Translations under genes and position numbers: made by a program | The notes under the pieces: generated by a model | Told to the model about the DNA's origin: nothing | The model's database searches: none | Seen by the model: only the letters and a program-made list of their open reading frames with translations | NCBI GenBank assembly: GCA_041394145.1 | Contig: JAWKIW010000003.1 | Coordinates: 62,001 to 126,000, forward strand | DNA: 64,000 nt | DNA from: JAWKIW01 sp041394145 | GTDB taxonomy: Bacteria > Actinomycetota > Acidimicrobiia > Acidimicrobiales > Acidimicrobilacustridaceae | Direction of reading: 5' to 3' | Shown here: positions 17,415 to 25,580 of the stretch, piece by piece | Position numbering within the stretch: the stretch's first letter is position 1 | Layout of the letters: every line of letters starts with the position of its first letter

Positions 17415-18980
17415 ATGTCCGCCCCCGAACCCACCCACACCCCGTCCTCCGGCGACGGGACGACACCGAACGTGGTGATCATCGGGGCCGGCCCCGCCGG
17501 CCTGACCGCGGCCTACCAGCTCACCAAGTACGGCATCACCTCGACGATCATCGAGAGCGACGACGTCGTCGGGGGCATCAGCCGCACCGTCGAGCGCGAC
17601 GGCTGGCGCTTCGACATCGGCGGCCACCGGTTCTTCACCAAGGTGGGCGTCGTCAACGAGCTGTGGCACGAGATCCTCTCCGACGAGGACTTCATGCTGC
17701 GACCGCGGATGAGCCGCATCTACTACCAGGGCAAGTACTACGACTACCCGCTCAAGGCCATGAACGCCCTCAAGAACCTGGGCGTCATCGAGGCGCTCCG
17801 GTGCGTGCTGTCGTACCTGTGGGTCCGGATCCGCCCCCCGAAGGACCTGACCACCTTCGAGGGGTGGACGGCGTCGCGCTTCGGTTGGCGGCTGTACCGA
17901 CACTTCTTCGAGACCTACACCGAGAAGGTCTGGGGCGTGCCGCCGTCGAAGCTCCAAGCCGACTGGGCCGCGCAGCGCATCAAGAACCTCTCGCTGTTCT
18001 CCGCGGTGATGAACGCGCTGCTCCCGAAGCGCAACCAGAAGGACATCACGTCGCTCATCGAGGAGTTCGAGTACCCGAAGTACGGCCCCGGCATGATGTG
18101 GGAGCGCTGCCGCGACATCGTCACCGATCGGGGCTGCCAGGTCCTGATGGAGACGAAGGTCGTCGGCATCCGCCACGAGGGCGGCAAGGCGGTGGCCGTG
18201 ATCTCCGAGCGCGACGGCGTGCGCACCGAGCACCCCTGCGACCACGTCATCTCGTCCATGCCGTTCTCGGCCCTGCTCGAGTCGATGGAGCCGGCTCCGC
18301 CCGAGTCGGTGATCATGGCCGCCAAGGACCTCGGCTACCGCGACTTCCTCACCGTGGCCCTGGTGGTGCCCGAGGAGGCCGGCTTCCCCGACAACTGGAT
18401 CTACGTCCACTCCCCCGACGTCCAGGTCGGTCGCATCCAGAACTTCGGCTCGTGGTCGCCCTACCTGGTCAAGGAGGGCCGGACCTGCCTCGGCCTGGAG
18501 TACTTCGTGTTCGAGGGTGACGAGCTGTGGAGCTCTCCCGACGAGGAGCTCATCGAGCTGGGCACGCGAGCTCGCCGCGCTCGACCTCGTCGCACCCGAC
18601 CAGGTGGAGGCCGGGTACGTCGTGCGGATGCCGAAGGCGTACCCGTTCTACGACGAGCACTACAAGGCCAACGTGGCCCGCATGCGCGACTGGATCGAGG
18701 ACGCCACGCCGAACGTCCACCCGGTCGGGCGCAACGGCATGCACAAGTACAACAACCAGGACCACTCGATGTACACGGCCCTGTTGAGCGTCGAGAACAT
18801 CGCCGCCGGCCTGCACCACGACGTGTGGGACGTCAACGTCGAGGAGGAGTACCACGAGGAGACCTCGGCCCGATCGACCGGCGCCGGGTCGGGCGACACG
18901 GGCACCGGCCGTGACGCACCGGTGATCCCCGCGAGGCCTACGGCCCGGACCACCCCGTCAACCAGCCCTCCCCCGGCTGA
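17415..18980 (+). CDS. FAD-dependent oxidoreductase, UDP-galactopyranose-mutase-like, frameshifted
   Basis: The N-terminus has a dinucleotide-binding fold (NVVIIGAGPAGLTAAYQLTK) and the flavoprotein motif GGISRTVERDGWRFDIGGHRFF. FETYTEKVWGVPPSKLQADW and KNQKD-type basic segments follow, as in the family of glycan-locus FAD oxidoreductases related to UDP-galactopyranose mutase and HemY. The first frame runs to about 18560. A single-base shift continues it as RELAALDLVAPDQVEAGYVV and MPKAYPFYDEHYKANV, then HKYNNQDHSMYTALLSVENI. A second shift near 18930 restores EAYGPDHPVNQPSPG and the stop at 18978-18980. If it makes galactofuranose it would feed an arabinogalactan-like polymer, but a different sugar-nucleotide substrate is equally possible. 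It heads the plus-strand block 17.4-23.0 kb. Confidence 0.8.
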
Positions 18981-19003
18981 GCGTCGGTTCCGGCCGCCCG
19001 GGC

Positions 19004-21718
19004 ATGGCCAGCACCGCCGAGACGGCCGAGGCGCCGCTGCCCCCAACCGCCGACCGCCCCGAGTCGAGCGCCTCCGCGCTGGTCAGGGCGCTCGCCCTCG
19101 CCCGATCGCCCTTCGGGCTCGGCCTGCTGGCCATCGCCGCCGTCGGCCTCGCCTGGCGGGCCTTCTACATCCTGGCCTTCAAGCGGGAGCCGGGGCCGTG
19201 CGGGGCGTCGCTGCTGTGCGGCGACGCCATCTACTACAACGCCCAGGCCGGCCTGAACGCCACCGGGCGGTTCTTCGAGGACCCGGCCAACGCCGGGTTC
19301 CCGGCCGCAGACCACCCACCGCTGACCGCGCTCGTGCTCACCCCGGTCTCGTGGCTCACGGGCAACTCGATCCTGGCCCAGCGCTTCACCATGGCCCTGT
19401 TCGGCACCGCCACGGTGATCGTGCTCGGCCTGCTGGGGCGGCGCCTCGCCGGCAACGTCGCCGGCCTCGCCACTGCGGCCGTCGCCGCCGCCAACCCGAA
19501 CCTCTGGATGAACGACGGGCTGGTGATGTCCGAGTCGATCGCCACGTTCGGCATCGCCTGCAGCCTGCTCGGGCTCTACCGCTTCCGGGACCGGCCGACC
19601 TGGGCCCGAGCCGGCGCTCTCGGCGCGCTGCTCGGCCTGACGATGCTGGCGCGCGCCGAGATGGCCCTGTTCCTCCCGCTCGCCGTGCTGCCCGTCGCGC
19701 TGGTGCTGCGCGACCTCTCGCTCGGTCAACGGGTGCTGCGGTTCCTGGCGGTCGCGGTGGTGGCCGTCGCCGTCCTCGTGCCCTGGTCGGCGTGGAACGC
19801 GACCCGCTTCCGCCAGCCGGTCCTGCTGTCGACCAACGACGGCATCACCCTCGTCGGCGCCAACTGCGACACCACCTACTACACGGGCGGCATCGGCTTC
19901 TGGAACCTCGACTGCGCCTTCGCCGCCGACCAGGCCGTGGCCGACCGAGCGAGCCTCGACCAGTCCCAGGTGTCGGCGGCCTACCGCAGCCAGGCCCTCG
20001 ACTACATCCGGGCCAACCGGGGGCAGCTGCCGAGCGTGGTCTGGCACCGCGTCCTGCGGGTCTGGAACCTGCACCAGCCCCACCAGATGGTGTGGCTCAA
20101 CCAGGGGGAGGGCCGCGAGACCTGGGCCTCGTGGTGGGGCATCTGGTTCTCCTGGCTGGTGCTGCCGTTCGCCGCCTGGGGCGCGGTGCTGCTGCGACGA
20201 CGGCGCGTCGCGGTGTGGCCCCTGCTGTCCACGGTGGTGATCGTGTGCGTCACCGCCGCCGCCTTCTACGGGATCGTGCGGTTCCGCCTGCCGGCCGACG
20301 TGGCCTTCTGCGCGCTCGCCGGCGTGGCGCTCGCCGAGGTCTGGCGCCGGTGGCGGGCGTCGACGCGCCCCGCCGGCGACGGGGCGACCGCCGAAGCCGG
20401 CTCGGCCACCGCCGAGGCGCTGCCCGAGCCGGGCACCGCGCCCGACGACCCCCACTTCGCCAAGCCGGCCACCCCCGAGGTCAGCGGTGGTGCCCACTTC
20501 CCGTGCCTCGACGCCTACCGCGGCATCGGCATGACGATGGTGCTGCTCAACCACGCGGCCTTCGCCACCGGCTTCATCCAGCGTGGGGTGACCGGCGACG
20601 GCTCCCAGCTCGAGACCTTCCTCGCGCCGATCGTGGCCCGCACCGACCTCAGCGTCCCGATGTTCTTCGTGATGTCGGGGTTCCTGCTGTTCCGCCCCTT
20701 CGCCAGCCGCACCCTCGCCGGCCGAGCACCCGGGTCGACCCGGCTGTTCTACCGGCGACGTGCCCTGCGGGTGTTCCCCGCCTACTGGGTGGCGTTGCTC
20801 GGCATCGGCATCGTCTTCGGCCTGCGCATCACCGGCGTGTGGGGATGGATCAGCAACGCGCTCGTGCTGCCCGCCTTCGGCGCGTCGGGCGGCTACGGCA
20901 TCACCCAGGCCTGGAGCATCGGCGTGGAGGTCACCTTCTACCTCCTGCTCCCACTGCTCGCCTGGGTGCTCGTGCGCCTGACCCGGGGCCGCGACGAGTC
21001 GGGGCGCCACCTCGTCCTGCTGCTCGTGCTCGGCGGCCTGTTCGCCATCGGCTGGGCGTTCCGCGTGTACGTCGTGGCGGCATCGCCGTCGTGGCAGACC
21101 CAGTCGCTGCTGTGGCTGCCGATGTACCTCGACCTGTTCGCCATCGGCATGGCCATGGCGGTGCTCAGCGCCGGGCTCTCCCGCGGTCGACCGCTCCCCC
21201 GGGTGCTGCGCTCGCTCGGCGACCACCCCGCCCTGTGCTGGGCCGCCGCCGGCGTGCTCTACCTGATGATGACCCGGTTCACCCCGCCACCGGTGCCGTT
21301 CGGGCTCAACGGCGCCGAGTACCTGCCTCGCCAGCTGCTGTACGGCCTCGCCTCCGCGCTGTGGCTGTGGCCCGCCATGTTCGGCGACCAGACCCAGGGC
21401 CGGCTGCGGCGGGCACTGGCCTCCAAGCCACTGGTCTACCTGGGTGGCATCTCGCTCAGCTTCTACCTGTGGCACCTGGCGCTCGTCGATCAGGCCAAGG
21501 CCTGGACGGTCCCCGACTACGAGTCGCTCACCGGCCTGGCCACCTTCACGGGGAACTTCTTCGTGGTGGCGGGGCTGGCCTGGCTCGTCACCTTCCTCGT
21601 CGCCTCGCTGCTGTTCCGTGTGGTCGAGCTGCCGTTCCTTCGGCTCAAGGACGAGCCGCTGCGCTCGTTGGTCCGCCGACGGGCCCCCGAACGGCCTACT
21701 GTGGTCACCCGATCATGA
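19004..21718 (+). CDS. fusion of GT39-type glycosyltransferase and AT3 acyltransferase
   Basis: One 904-residue frame holds two membrane enzymes. Residues about 35-455 are a GT39-like GT-C transferase: LLCGDAIYYNAQAGLNA, AADHPPLTALVLTP, NPNLWMNDGLVMSES, a large outer loop with GANCDTTYYTG and NLDC, then ALDYIRANRGQLPSVVWHRVLRVWNL. A Pro/Ala/Glu linker (456-492) leads to an acyltransferase-3 domain, FPCLDAYRGIGMTMVLLNHAAF, with the TM1 His. After it come FFVMSGFLLFRPF, FYRRRALRVFPAYW and YLGGISLSFYLWHLALV. AT3 proteins O-acylate glycans across the membrane, so the fusion suggests a chain that is glycosylated and acylated by one protein. Codon use is even across the junction and no frame change is needed. 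The stop overlaps the next ATG (ATGA). Confidence 0.88.
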   Translation: MASTAETAEAPLPPTADRPESSASALVRALALARSPFGLGLLAIAAVGLAWRAFYILAFKREPGPCGASLLCGDAIYYNAQAGLNATGRFFEDPANAGFPAADHPPLTALVLTPVSWLTGNSILAQRFTMALFGTATVIVLGLLGRRLAGNVAGLATAAVAAANPNLWMNDGLVMSESIATFGIACSLLGLYRFRDRPTWARAGALGALLGLTMLARAEMALFLPLAVLPVALVLRDLSLGQRVLRFLAVAVVAVAVLVPWSAWNATRFRQPVLLSTNDGITLVGANCDTTYYTGGIGFWNLDCAFAADQAVADRASLDQSQVSAAYRSQALDYIRANRGQLPSVVWHRVLRVWNLHQPHQMVWLNQGEGRETWASWWGIWFSWLVLPFAAWGAVLLRRRRVAVWPLLSTVVIVCVTAAAFYGIVRFRLPADVAFCALAGVALAEVWRRWRASTRPAGDGATAEAGSATAEALPEPGTAPDDPHFAKPATPEVSGGAHFPCLDAYRGIGMTMVLLNHAAFATGFIQRGVTGDGSQLETFLAPIVARTDLSVPMFFVMSGFLLFRPFASRTLAGRAPGSTRLFYRRRALRVFPAYWVALLGIGIVFGLRITGVWGWISNALVLPAFGASGGYGITQAWSIGVEVTFYLLLPLLAWVLVRLTRGRDESGRHLVLLLVLGGLFAIGWAFRVYVVAASPSWQTQSLLWLPMYLDLFAIGMAMAVLSAGLSRGRPLPRVLRSLGDHPALCWAAAGVLYLMMTRFTPPPVPFGLNGAEYLPRQLLYGLASALWLWPAMFGDQTQGRLRRALASKPLVYLGGISLSFYLWHLALVDQAKAWTVPDYESLTGLATFTGNFFVVAGLAWLVTFLVASLLFRVVELPFLRLKDEPLRSLVRRRAPERPTVVTRS

Positions 21719-22584
21719 GCACTCCCACGCGCGGCTTCCCCGACGTGATCGACGTGGCGTCGACCGGCGACCTGGCCGGTTCCCGCGCCCACCCGCCCGA
21801 ACCGGCTCCGGCGCCCACGCCGGCTCCGGCCCCGCTGCAGGGCCGGACCATCATCATCATCCCGGCCTGGAACGAAGAGGCGCCGCTGCCGGCGGTGCTG
21901 CACGCCCTGCACGAGACGGTGCCCGAGTGCGACGTCGTCGTGATCAGCGACGGCTCCACCGACGGGACGGCCCGGGTCGCCCGCGCTGCGGGCGCCGCCG
22001 TGGTCGAGCTGCCCTACAACCTCGGCATCGGCGGCGCCCTGCGCACCGGCTTCCGGTACGCCGTGCGCAACGGCTACCAGCGGGGCATCCAGTTCGACGC
22101 CGACGGCCAGCACGACCCCACCCAGATCCAGCACCTGGTGGACGCCCTCGACACCGGCGCCGACATGGTGGTCGGCAGCCGCTTCGCCCTCCAGGGCGGC
22201 GACTACCAGGTGGGCAAGGTGCGCGGCGGGGCCATGCGGCTGCTGCGCTTCACGGTGCGGCGGGTCACCAAGCAGCCCTTCACCGACACCTCGTCGGGGT
22301 TTCGCGCCTTCTCCCGTCCGGTCCTCGAGTTCTTCGCCGAGACCTACCCGTCGGAGTACATGGAGTCGGTCGAGGCGCTGATCATGGCCCACCGGGAGGG
22401 CTTCACCGTGCGGGAGGTCCCGGTCCACATGCGCGAGCGCCAGGACGGCACCCCCTCGAACCGCAACCTGAAGCTGCTCTACCACTACCTGCGCCTCCTG
22501 CTCGTGATCGGCGCCAGCGCCGGCAAGCGTCGGCGGCGCCGCCCCGAGGCGACGCCGACCCCCGACCACGGTGGAGCGCCGTGA
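21715..22584 (+). CDS. GT2 family glycosyltransferase (DPM-like)
   Basis: The 289-residue product starts with a 40-residue Pro/Ala-rich N-terminus, then a GT-A domain. IIIIPAWNEEAPLPAVLHAL binds the nucleotide, VVVISDGSTDGTARVA is the first acidic motif, IGGALRTGFRYAVRNGY and FDADGQHDP (DxD) follow, and TSSGFRAFSRPVLEFF is near the acceptor site. This is the dolichol-phosphate-mannose-synthase-like subgroup, which commonly charges a polyprenyl phosphate with a sugar and so provides donors for GT-C enzymes such as the GT39 proteins here. It has no C-terminal membrane helices; the DUF2304 protein encoded next probably serves as its membrane partner. It is coupled on both sides by 4-base overlaps. 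Confidence 0.9.
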   Translation: MSTPTRGFPDVIDVASTGDLAGSRAHPPEPAPAPTPAPAPLQGRTIIIIPAWNEEAPLPAVLHALHETVPECDVVVISDGSTDGTARVARAAGAAVVELPYNLGIGGALRTGFRYAVRNGYQRGIQFDADGQHDPTQIQHLVDALDTGADMVVGSRFALQGGDYQVGKVRGGAMRLLRFTVRRVTKQPFTDTSSGFRAFSRPVLEFFAETYPSEYMESVEALIMAHREGFTVREVPVHMRERQDGTPSNRNLKLLYHYLRLLLVIGASAGKRRRRRPEATPTPDHGGAP

Positions 22585-23042
22585 CCGCCGCCCTGGCCGC
22601 CGTGGCGGTGCTCGCCGCTGACGCCGCCGACGAGACCGGCCCCCAGGGGGGGCTCAGCACCGCTGCCCACCTGTTCCTCCTGGCCGGTGCTGTCGGCTCG
22701 ACGCTGTTCATCCTCTTCCTGCTGCGCAACCGACAGCTGCGGGGCAAGTACGCCCTGCTGTGGACCGCCATGGGCGCCGTGCTGCTGGTCCTGGCCCTGT
22801 TCCCTGGGCTGCTCACCGCGCTCGCCGAGCGGCTCGGCATCTACTACCCGCCGGCGCTGTTCCTGGTGGCCGCCATCGGGTTCCTGCTCGTGGTGGTGGT
22901 GCACTTCTCCTGGGAGATGTCGCGCGTCGAGGACCGGACCCGCACGTTGGCCGAGGAGCTGGCGCTGCTGCGCACCGAGCTGGACCTTCGGGTGCCCGAG
23001 CCCGAGTCCGACGGTGAGCAGGCGGGTCGGACCGAGCGCTGA
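22581..23042 (+). CDS. DUF2304 membrane protein
   Basis: GTG 22581 overlaps the stop of the GT2 gene (GTGA) and gives a 153-residue protein with three membrane helices: LFLLAGAVGSTLFILFLL, YALLWTAMGAVLLVLALF and ALFLVAAIGFLLVVVVHF. A charged C-terminal coiled-coil-like tail follows (RVEDRTRTLAEELALLRTELDL). The family is DUF2304, regularly encoded directly after GT2 enzymes in surface-glycan loci, and is presumed to anchor or assist them. It ends the plus-strand block and converges with the methyltransferase gene two bases away. Confidence 0.85.
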   Translation: MTAALAAVAVLAADAADETGPQGGLSTAAHLFLLAGAVGSTLFILFLLRNRQLRGKYALLWTAMGAVLLVLALFPGLLTALAERLGIYYPPALFLVAAIGFLLVVVVHFSWEMSRVEDRTRTLAEELALLRTELDLRVPEPESDGEQAGRTER

Positions 23043-23044
23043 GC

Positions 23045-23773
23045 TCAGCGGGTGGAGCGGAACACGACGATCATGCCGTCGGCCGCATAGGGGCGCCGGA
23101 GCCGGCCGAGCAGCCGCTCGAGCCCCACCACGAACCGGCCGAGGACACCCAGCGCCCGGGCGACGAGCCCACCGCGGCCGAGCTTCACCGACGGCACGTA
23201 CATCCGGGTCTCCACCGGTTCCCATCCGTGGCGCTCGGCCATGGTGGCCAGCGTCTGCCAGGTGAACATCACGACGTGATCCGGGTGGTTGATCTCGCGC
23301 CGGGCCAGCGAGGCGAACACGTTGAACAGGCCGTAGGCGTTGGGGGTGGTGATGATCATGAGACCGCCCGGCGCCAGGAGGGTGTGCAGGCCAGCGAGGA
23401 ACGAGCCCGGGTCGTCGAGGTGCTCGATCACCTCGCCGGCGATGACGAGCTGCGCCGGCTCGATGCCGAGCGCCTCGACCGCCTCCCGGTCACGGCAGTC
23501 GACGGCGTAGGCCTCATAGCCGGCGTCGACCGCCTCCTTCACGCCGGCCTCGTTGACGTCGATCCCGACGAGCGAGGTGGCCACGTGGTCGAGGTGGGCG
23601 TGCAGCCACGTGCCGGCAGACTCCTGCATGCTGCGGCAACCGGTGTCGACGAAGCCGACGTGCACCACGCGCCGCCCCCGTGCTTGCTGGCACAGGTACT
23701 CGATCCGATCGACGAGCGCCGCCTTGGGCAGCTTGTGGGTCATGGCGAGCTGACCGAACTCGGAGCCGTTCAC
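23045..23773 (-). CDS. class I SAM-dependent methyltransferase
   Basis: The 242-residue product has the methyltransferase order: motif I RVVHVGFVDTGC, the acidic end of strand 2 GIDVNEAGVKEA, VDCRDREAVEAL, motif II LVIAGEVIEHLDDPGSFLAGLH, LLAPGGLMIITTPNAYGLFN and a C-terminal amphipathic part (VARALGVLGRFVVGLERLLGRL). It resembles methyltransferases in glycan clusters that act on sugars or sugar-linked lipids. The substrate is unknown. GTG 23773 overlaps the stop of the deacetylase gene (GTGA). Confidence 0.85.
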   Translation of the reverse strand: MNGSEFGQLAMTHKLPKAALVDRIEYLCQQARGRRVVHVGFVDTGCRSMQESAGTWLHAHLDHVATSLVGIDVNEAGVKEAVDAGYEAYAVDCRDREAVEALGIEPAQLVIAGEVIEHLDDPGSFLAGLHTLLAPGGLMIITTPNAYGLFNVFASLARREINHPDHVVMFTWQTLATMAERHGWEPVETRMYVPSVKLGRGGLVARALGVLGRFVVGLERLLGRLRRPYAADGMIVVFRSTR

Positions 23774-24636
23774 GACGCCATCCTCGCAGACTCGGCGGAC
23801 GACGCACGGACGTCGCCGGTGACCGGGTCGAACACGCCCCCGCGGTCGGCGGCGTCGAGGCGGTCGCGCAGCGGCGCACCGGCCCCGTTGACGAGCAGGC
23901 GTCGCAGCTTGGCGAACATGCGACGCCGACCGACCCACAGCAGCGGCGCCATCCGGCCGGCGTCGGGGACCCACCAGAACCGCTCGCCGGGATCGAAGTC
24001 GTAGGGGTGGCAGTAGGTCCACGGCACGGGCCCGGCGTCGCCGATCCGACGGGCCGCGTCCACCAGCGGCCACGGCAGCAGCCGCAGGTAGGTCCCGCCG
24101 AGGTAGGGCATCCGGGCCGGGCCGAGGCCGAGCAGGGGCGCCGGCAGCTCGGCGAGCCCGTTCGGGTAGCGGAAGGGGCGGGTGGGTGCGCCCGGGAACC
24201 CGAACAGGGGGCTGGCGGCCGGCAGCACGCTCGACGAGTAGGTGAACCCCAGCTCGCCGAGGATCTCGACGGCCCACGCCGACTCGGCGGTGAGCGAGTA
24301 CGTCGGCGCCCGGAACCCGACCACCTCGCTGCCGGCCAGCTCCTCGAGCACCGCCTTGCCCCGCGCCGTCTCGACCCGGAACGTCTCGGGCTCCAGATCG
24401 GTGAGGGGGACGTGGCGGTAGGCGTGCAGCGCCACCTCGTGGCCCCGCTCGGCCACCGTTCGCACGAGGTCGGGCTGGCCCTCGGCGACCTGGCCCACGA
24501 CGAAGAACGTGCCGACGATGTTGCGCTCGTCGAGGAAGTCGAGGACGTCGCGGGTGACCTGCGGGAACCGCAGCTCGGCCGACTCGTCGGGGCGGTGGTC
24601 CTCGAGGTCGAGGCTGAACGTGACGGGCGCGGGCAT
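23770..24636 (-). CDS. polysaccharide deacetylase (NodB/XrtA-type)
   Basis: The 288-residue product has FSLDLEDHRPDES at the N-terminus, matching the SxDvEDy start of PEP-CTERM/XrtA-type deacetylases. FFVVGQVAEGQPDLV, RGHEVALHAYRHVPL (metal-binding H-x3-H) and VVGFRAPTYSLT (the RAP motif) follow. The C-terminal half has PWTYCHPYDFDPGERF, where the HPYDFD segment is typical of this subgroup. It should remove N-acetyl groups from an amino-sugar in a growing or lipid-linked glycan. No signal peptide is visible, so it probably acts in the cytoplasm. The start ATG shares one base with the stop of the upstream GNAT-like gene (TGATG). Confidence 0.9.
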   Translation of the reverse strand: MPAPVTFSLDLEDHRPDESAELRFPQVTRDVLDFLDERNIVGTFFVVGQVAEGQPDLVRTVAERGHEVALHAYRHVPLTDLEPETFRVETARGKAVLEELAGSEVVGFRAPTYSLTAESAWAVEILGELGFTYSSSVLPAASPLFGFPGAPTRPFRYPNGLAELPAPLLGLGPARMPYLGGTYLRLLPWPLVDAARRIGDAGPVPWTYCHPYDFDPGERFWWVPDAGRMAPLLWVGRRRMFAKLRRLLVNGAGAPLRDRLDAADRGGVFDPVTGDVRASSAESARMAS

Positions 24637-25580
24637 CAGTAGGCGTCCATGTCGAGGAACTCGTAGGTGTCGAGGTGGAACTCGCGCTGTCGGATGGTGT
24701 CGGACAGGCTGCACACCTCCAGGTTGAGCGGGGCCGGCTTGAACCGGTGCGGCAGCGGCACACCCCGCAGCGCCACCCAGCGGTTGAACCCCGCGTACAC
24801 CGCCGCCGGGGCCTTGTGGAAGCGGCAGACCTCGGCCACCGCCGAGCGGGCCGGGATCGGGCGGTCCGGCCGGCCCCGCGGCAGCAGCTTGCACACCACC
24901 GCGACCGGCAGTCCCTTGAAGGAGGACCGCGTGCTCACGACCAGCAGGTCGTCGGAGACGTGCAGGGCGAAGGCGGCACCGTTGGGTGCGCCGACGCGCC
25001 AACGCAGGTACTCGGGGGTCCAGCAGTTGGTCCAGTGCTCGGCCGGCTGCTCGTCGAGACCCGCGGTGGCGGCCGCGAAGGTCTCCCCGGAGAGCAGCTC
25101 GCCGGTGACGTGGTGGCTCTCCCAGCGCGACGGTCCGTCCCGACCGGGGGCCACCACCTCGACCGGCATGGGCCCGACGAAGCGCCAGCCCATCACCTGC
25201 ACGCCGCGGTGGGATCGGGCGTTGGTGACGCCGATGCCGCATCGGGTGCCGGCGTCGCGCGCCCGCGACCAGACCCGCAGCTGCAGCACGCCGAAGTAGC
25301 CCTTGCGCTGGGCACCGGTCCGGCTCACCGCGTTGAGGGAGAAGACGAAGGGCTGGGGGCCGCCGGCGTCGCGGTAGCGCTGGGGGATCAGTGCGTAGTG
25401 CGCGACGCGCACCCCGTCCTCGTCGACGTGCTCCTGGAAGGCCGACCCGTGTGGGTTCTCGTCGTAGAGCCAGTGCAGGTAGGAGCTGTCGCGAAAGCGC
25501 GGATCGGGCAGCTCGGCGTCGAGCAGCTCGGTGTTGGCGACGTAGTCGTCGACGGCGGGCGCGGCAGTGGGCTCAGGCAT
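24636..25580 (-). CDS. GNAT-like acyltransferase of a glycan locus
   Basis: The 314-residue protein has FRDSSYLHWLYDENPHG, VSRTGAQRKGYFGVLQLRVWSRARDAG and GIGVTNARSHRGVQVMGWRFVGPMP, the layout of GNAT-fold proteins with a pyrophosphate-binding turn in QRKGYFG. TPEYLRWRVGAP is the YLRWR motif also common in such proteins. It lies between a deacetylase and glycosyltransferase genes, so N-acylation of an amino sugar, possibly re-acylating the sugar freed by the deacetylase, is a reasonable guess. It starts at ATG 25580, eight bases inside the upstream GT39 gene. Family assignment is moderate and substrate unknown. Confidence 0.65.
   Translation of the reverse strand: MPEPTAAPAVDDYVANTELLDAELPDPRFRDSSYLHWLYDENPHGSAFQEHVDEDGVRVAHYALIPQRYRDAGGPQPFVFSLNAVSRTGAQRKGYFGVLQLRVWSRARDAGTRCGIGVTNARSHRGVQVMGWRFVGPMPVEVVAPGRDGPSRWESHHVTGELLSGETFAAATAGLDEQPAEHWTNCWTPEYLRWRVGAPNGAAFALHVSDDLLVVSTRSSFKGLPVAVVCKLLPRGRPDRPIPARSAVAEVCRFHKAPAAVYAGFNRWVALRGVPLPHRFKPAPLNLEVCSLSDTIRQREFHLDTYEFLDMDAY

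Noticed and set aside
18517..22584. A 1355-codon plus-strand frame appearing to fuse the FAD oxidoreductase tail to a GT2 enzyme
   Set aside because: Its middle section is an out-of-frame reading of the GT39-AT3 gene. Only its ends coincide with real proteins, because of a frame change at 18560.
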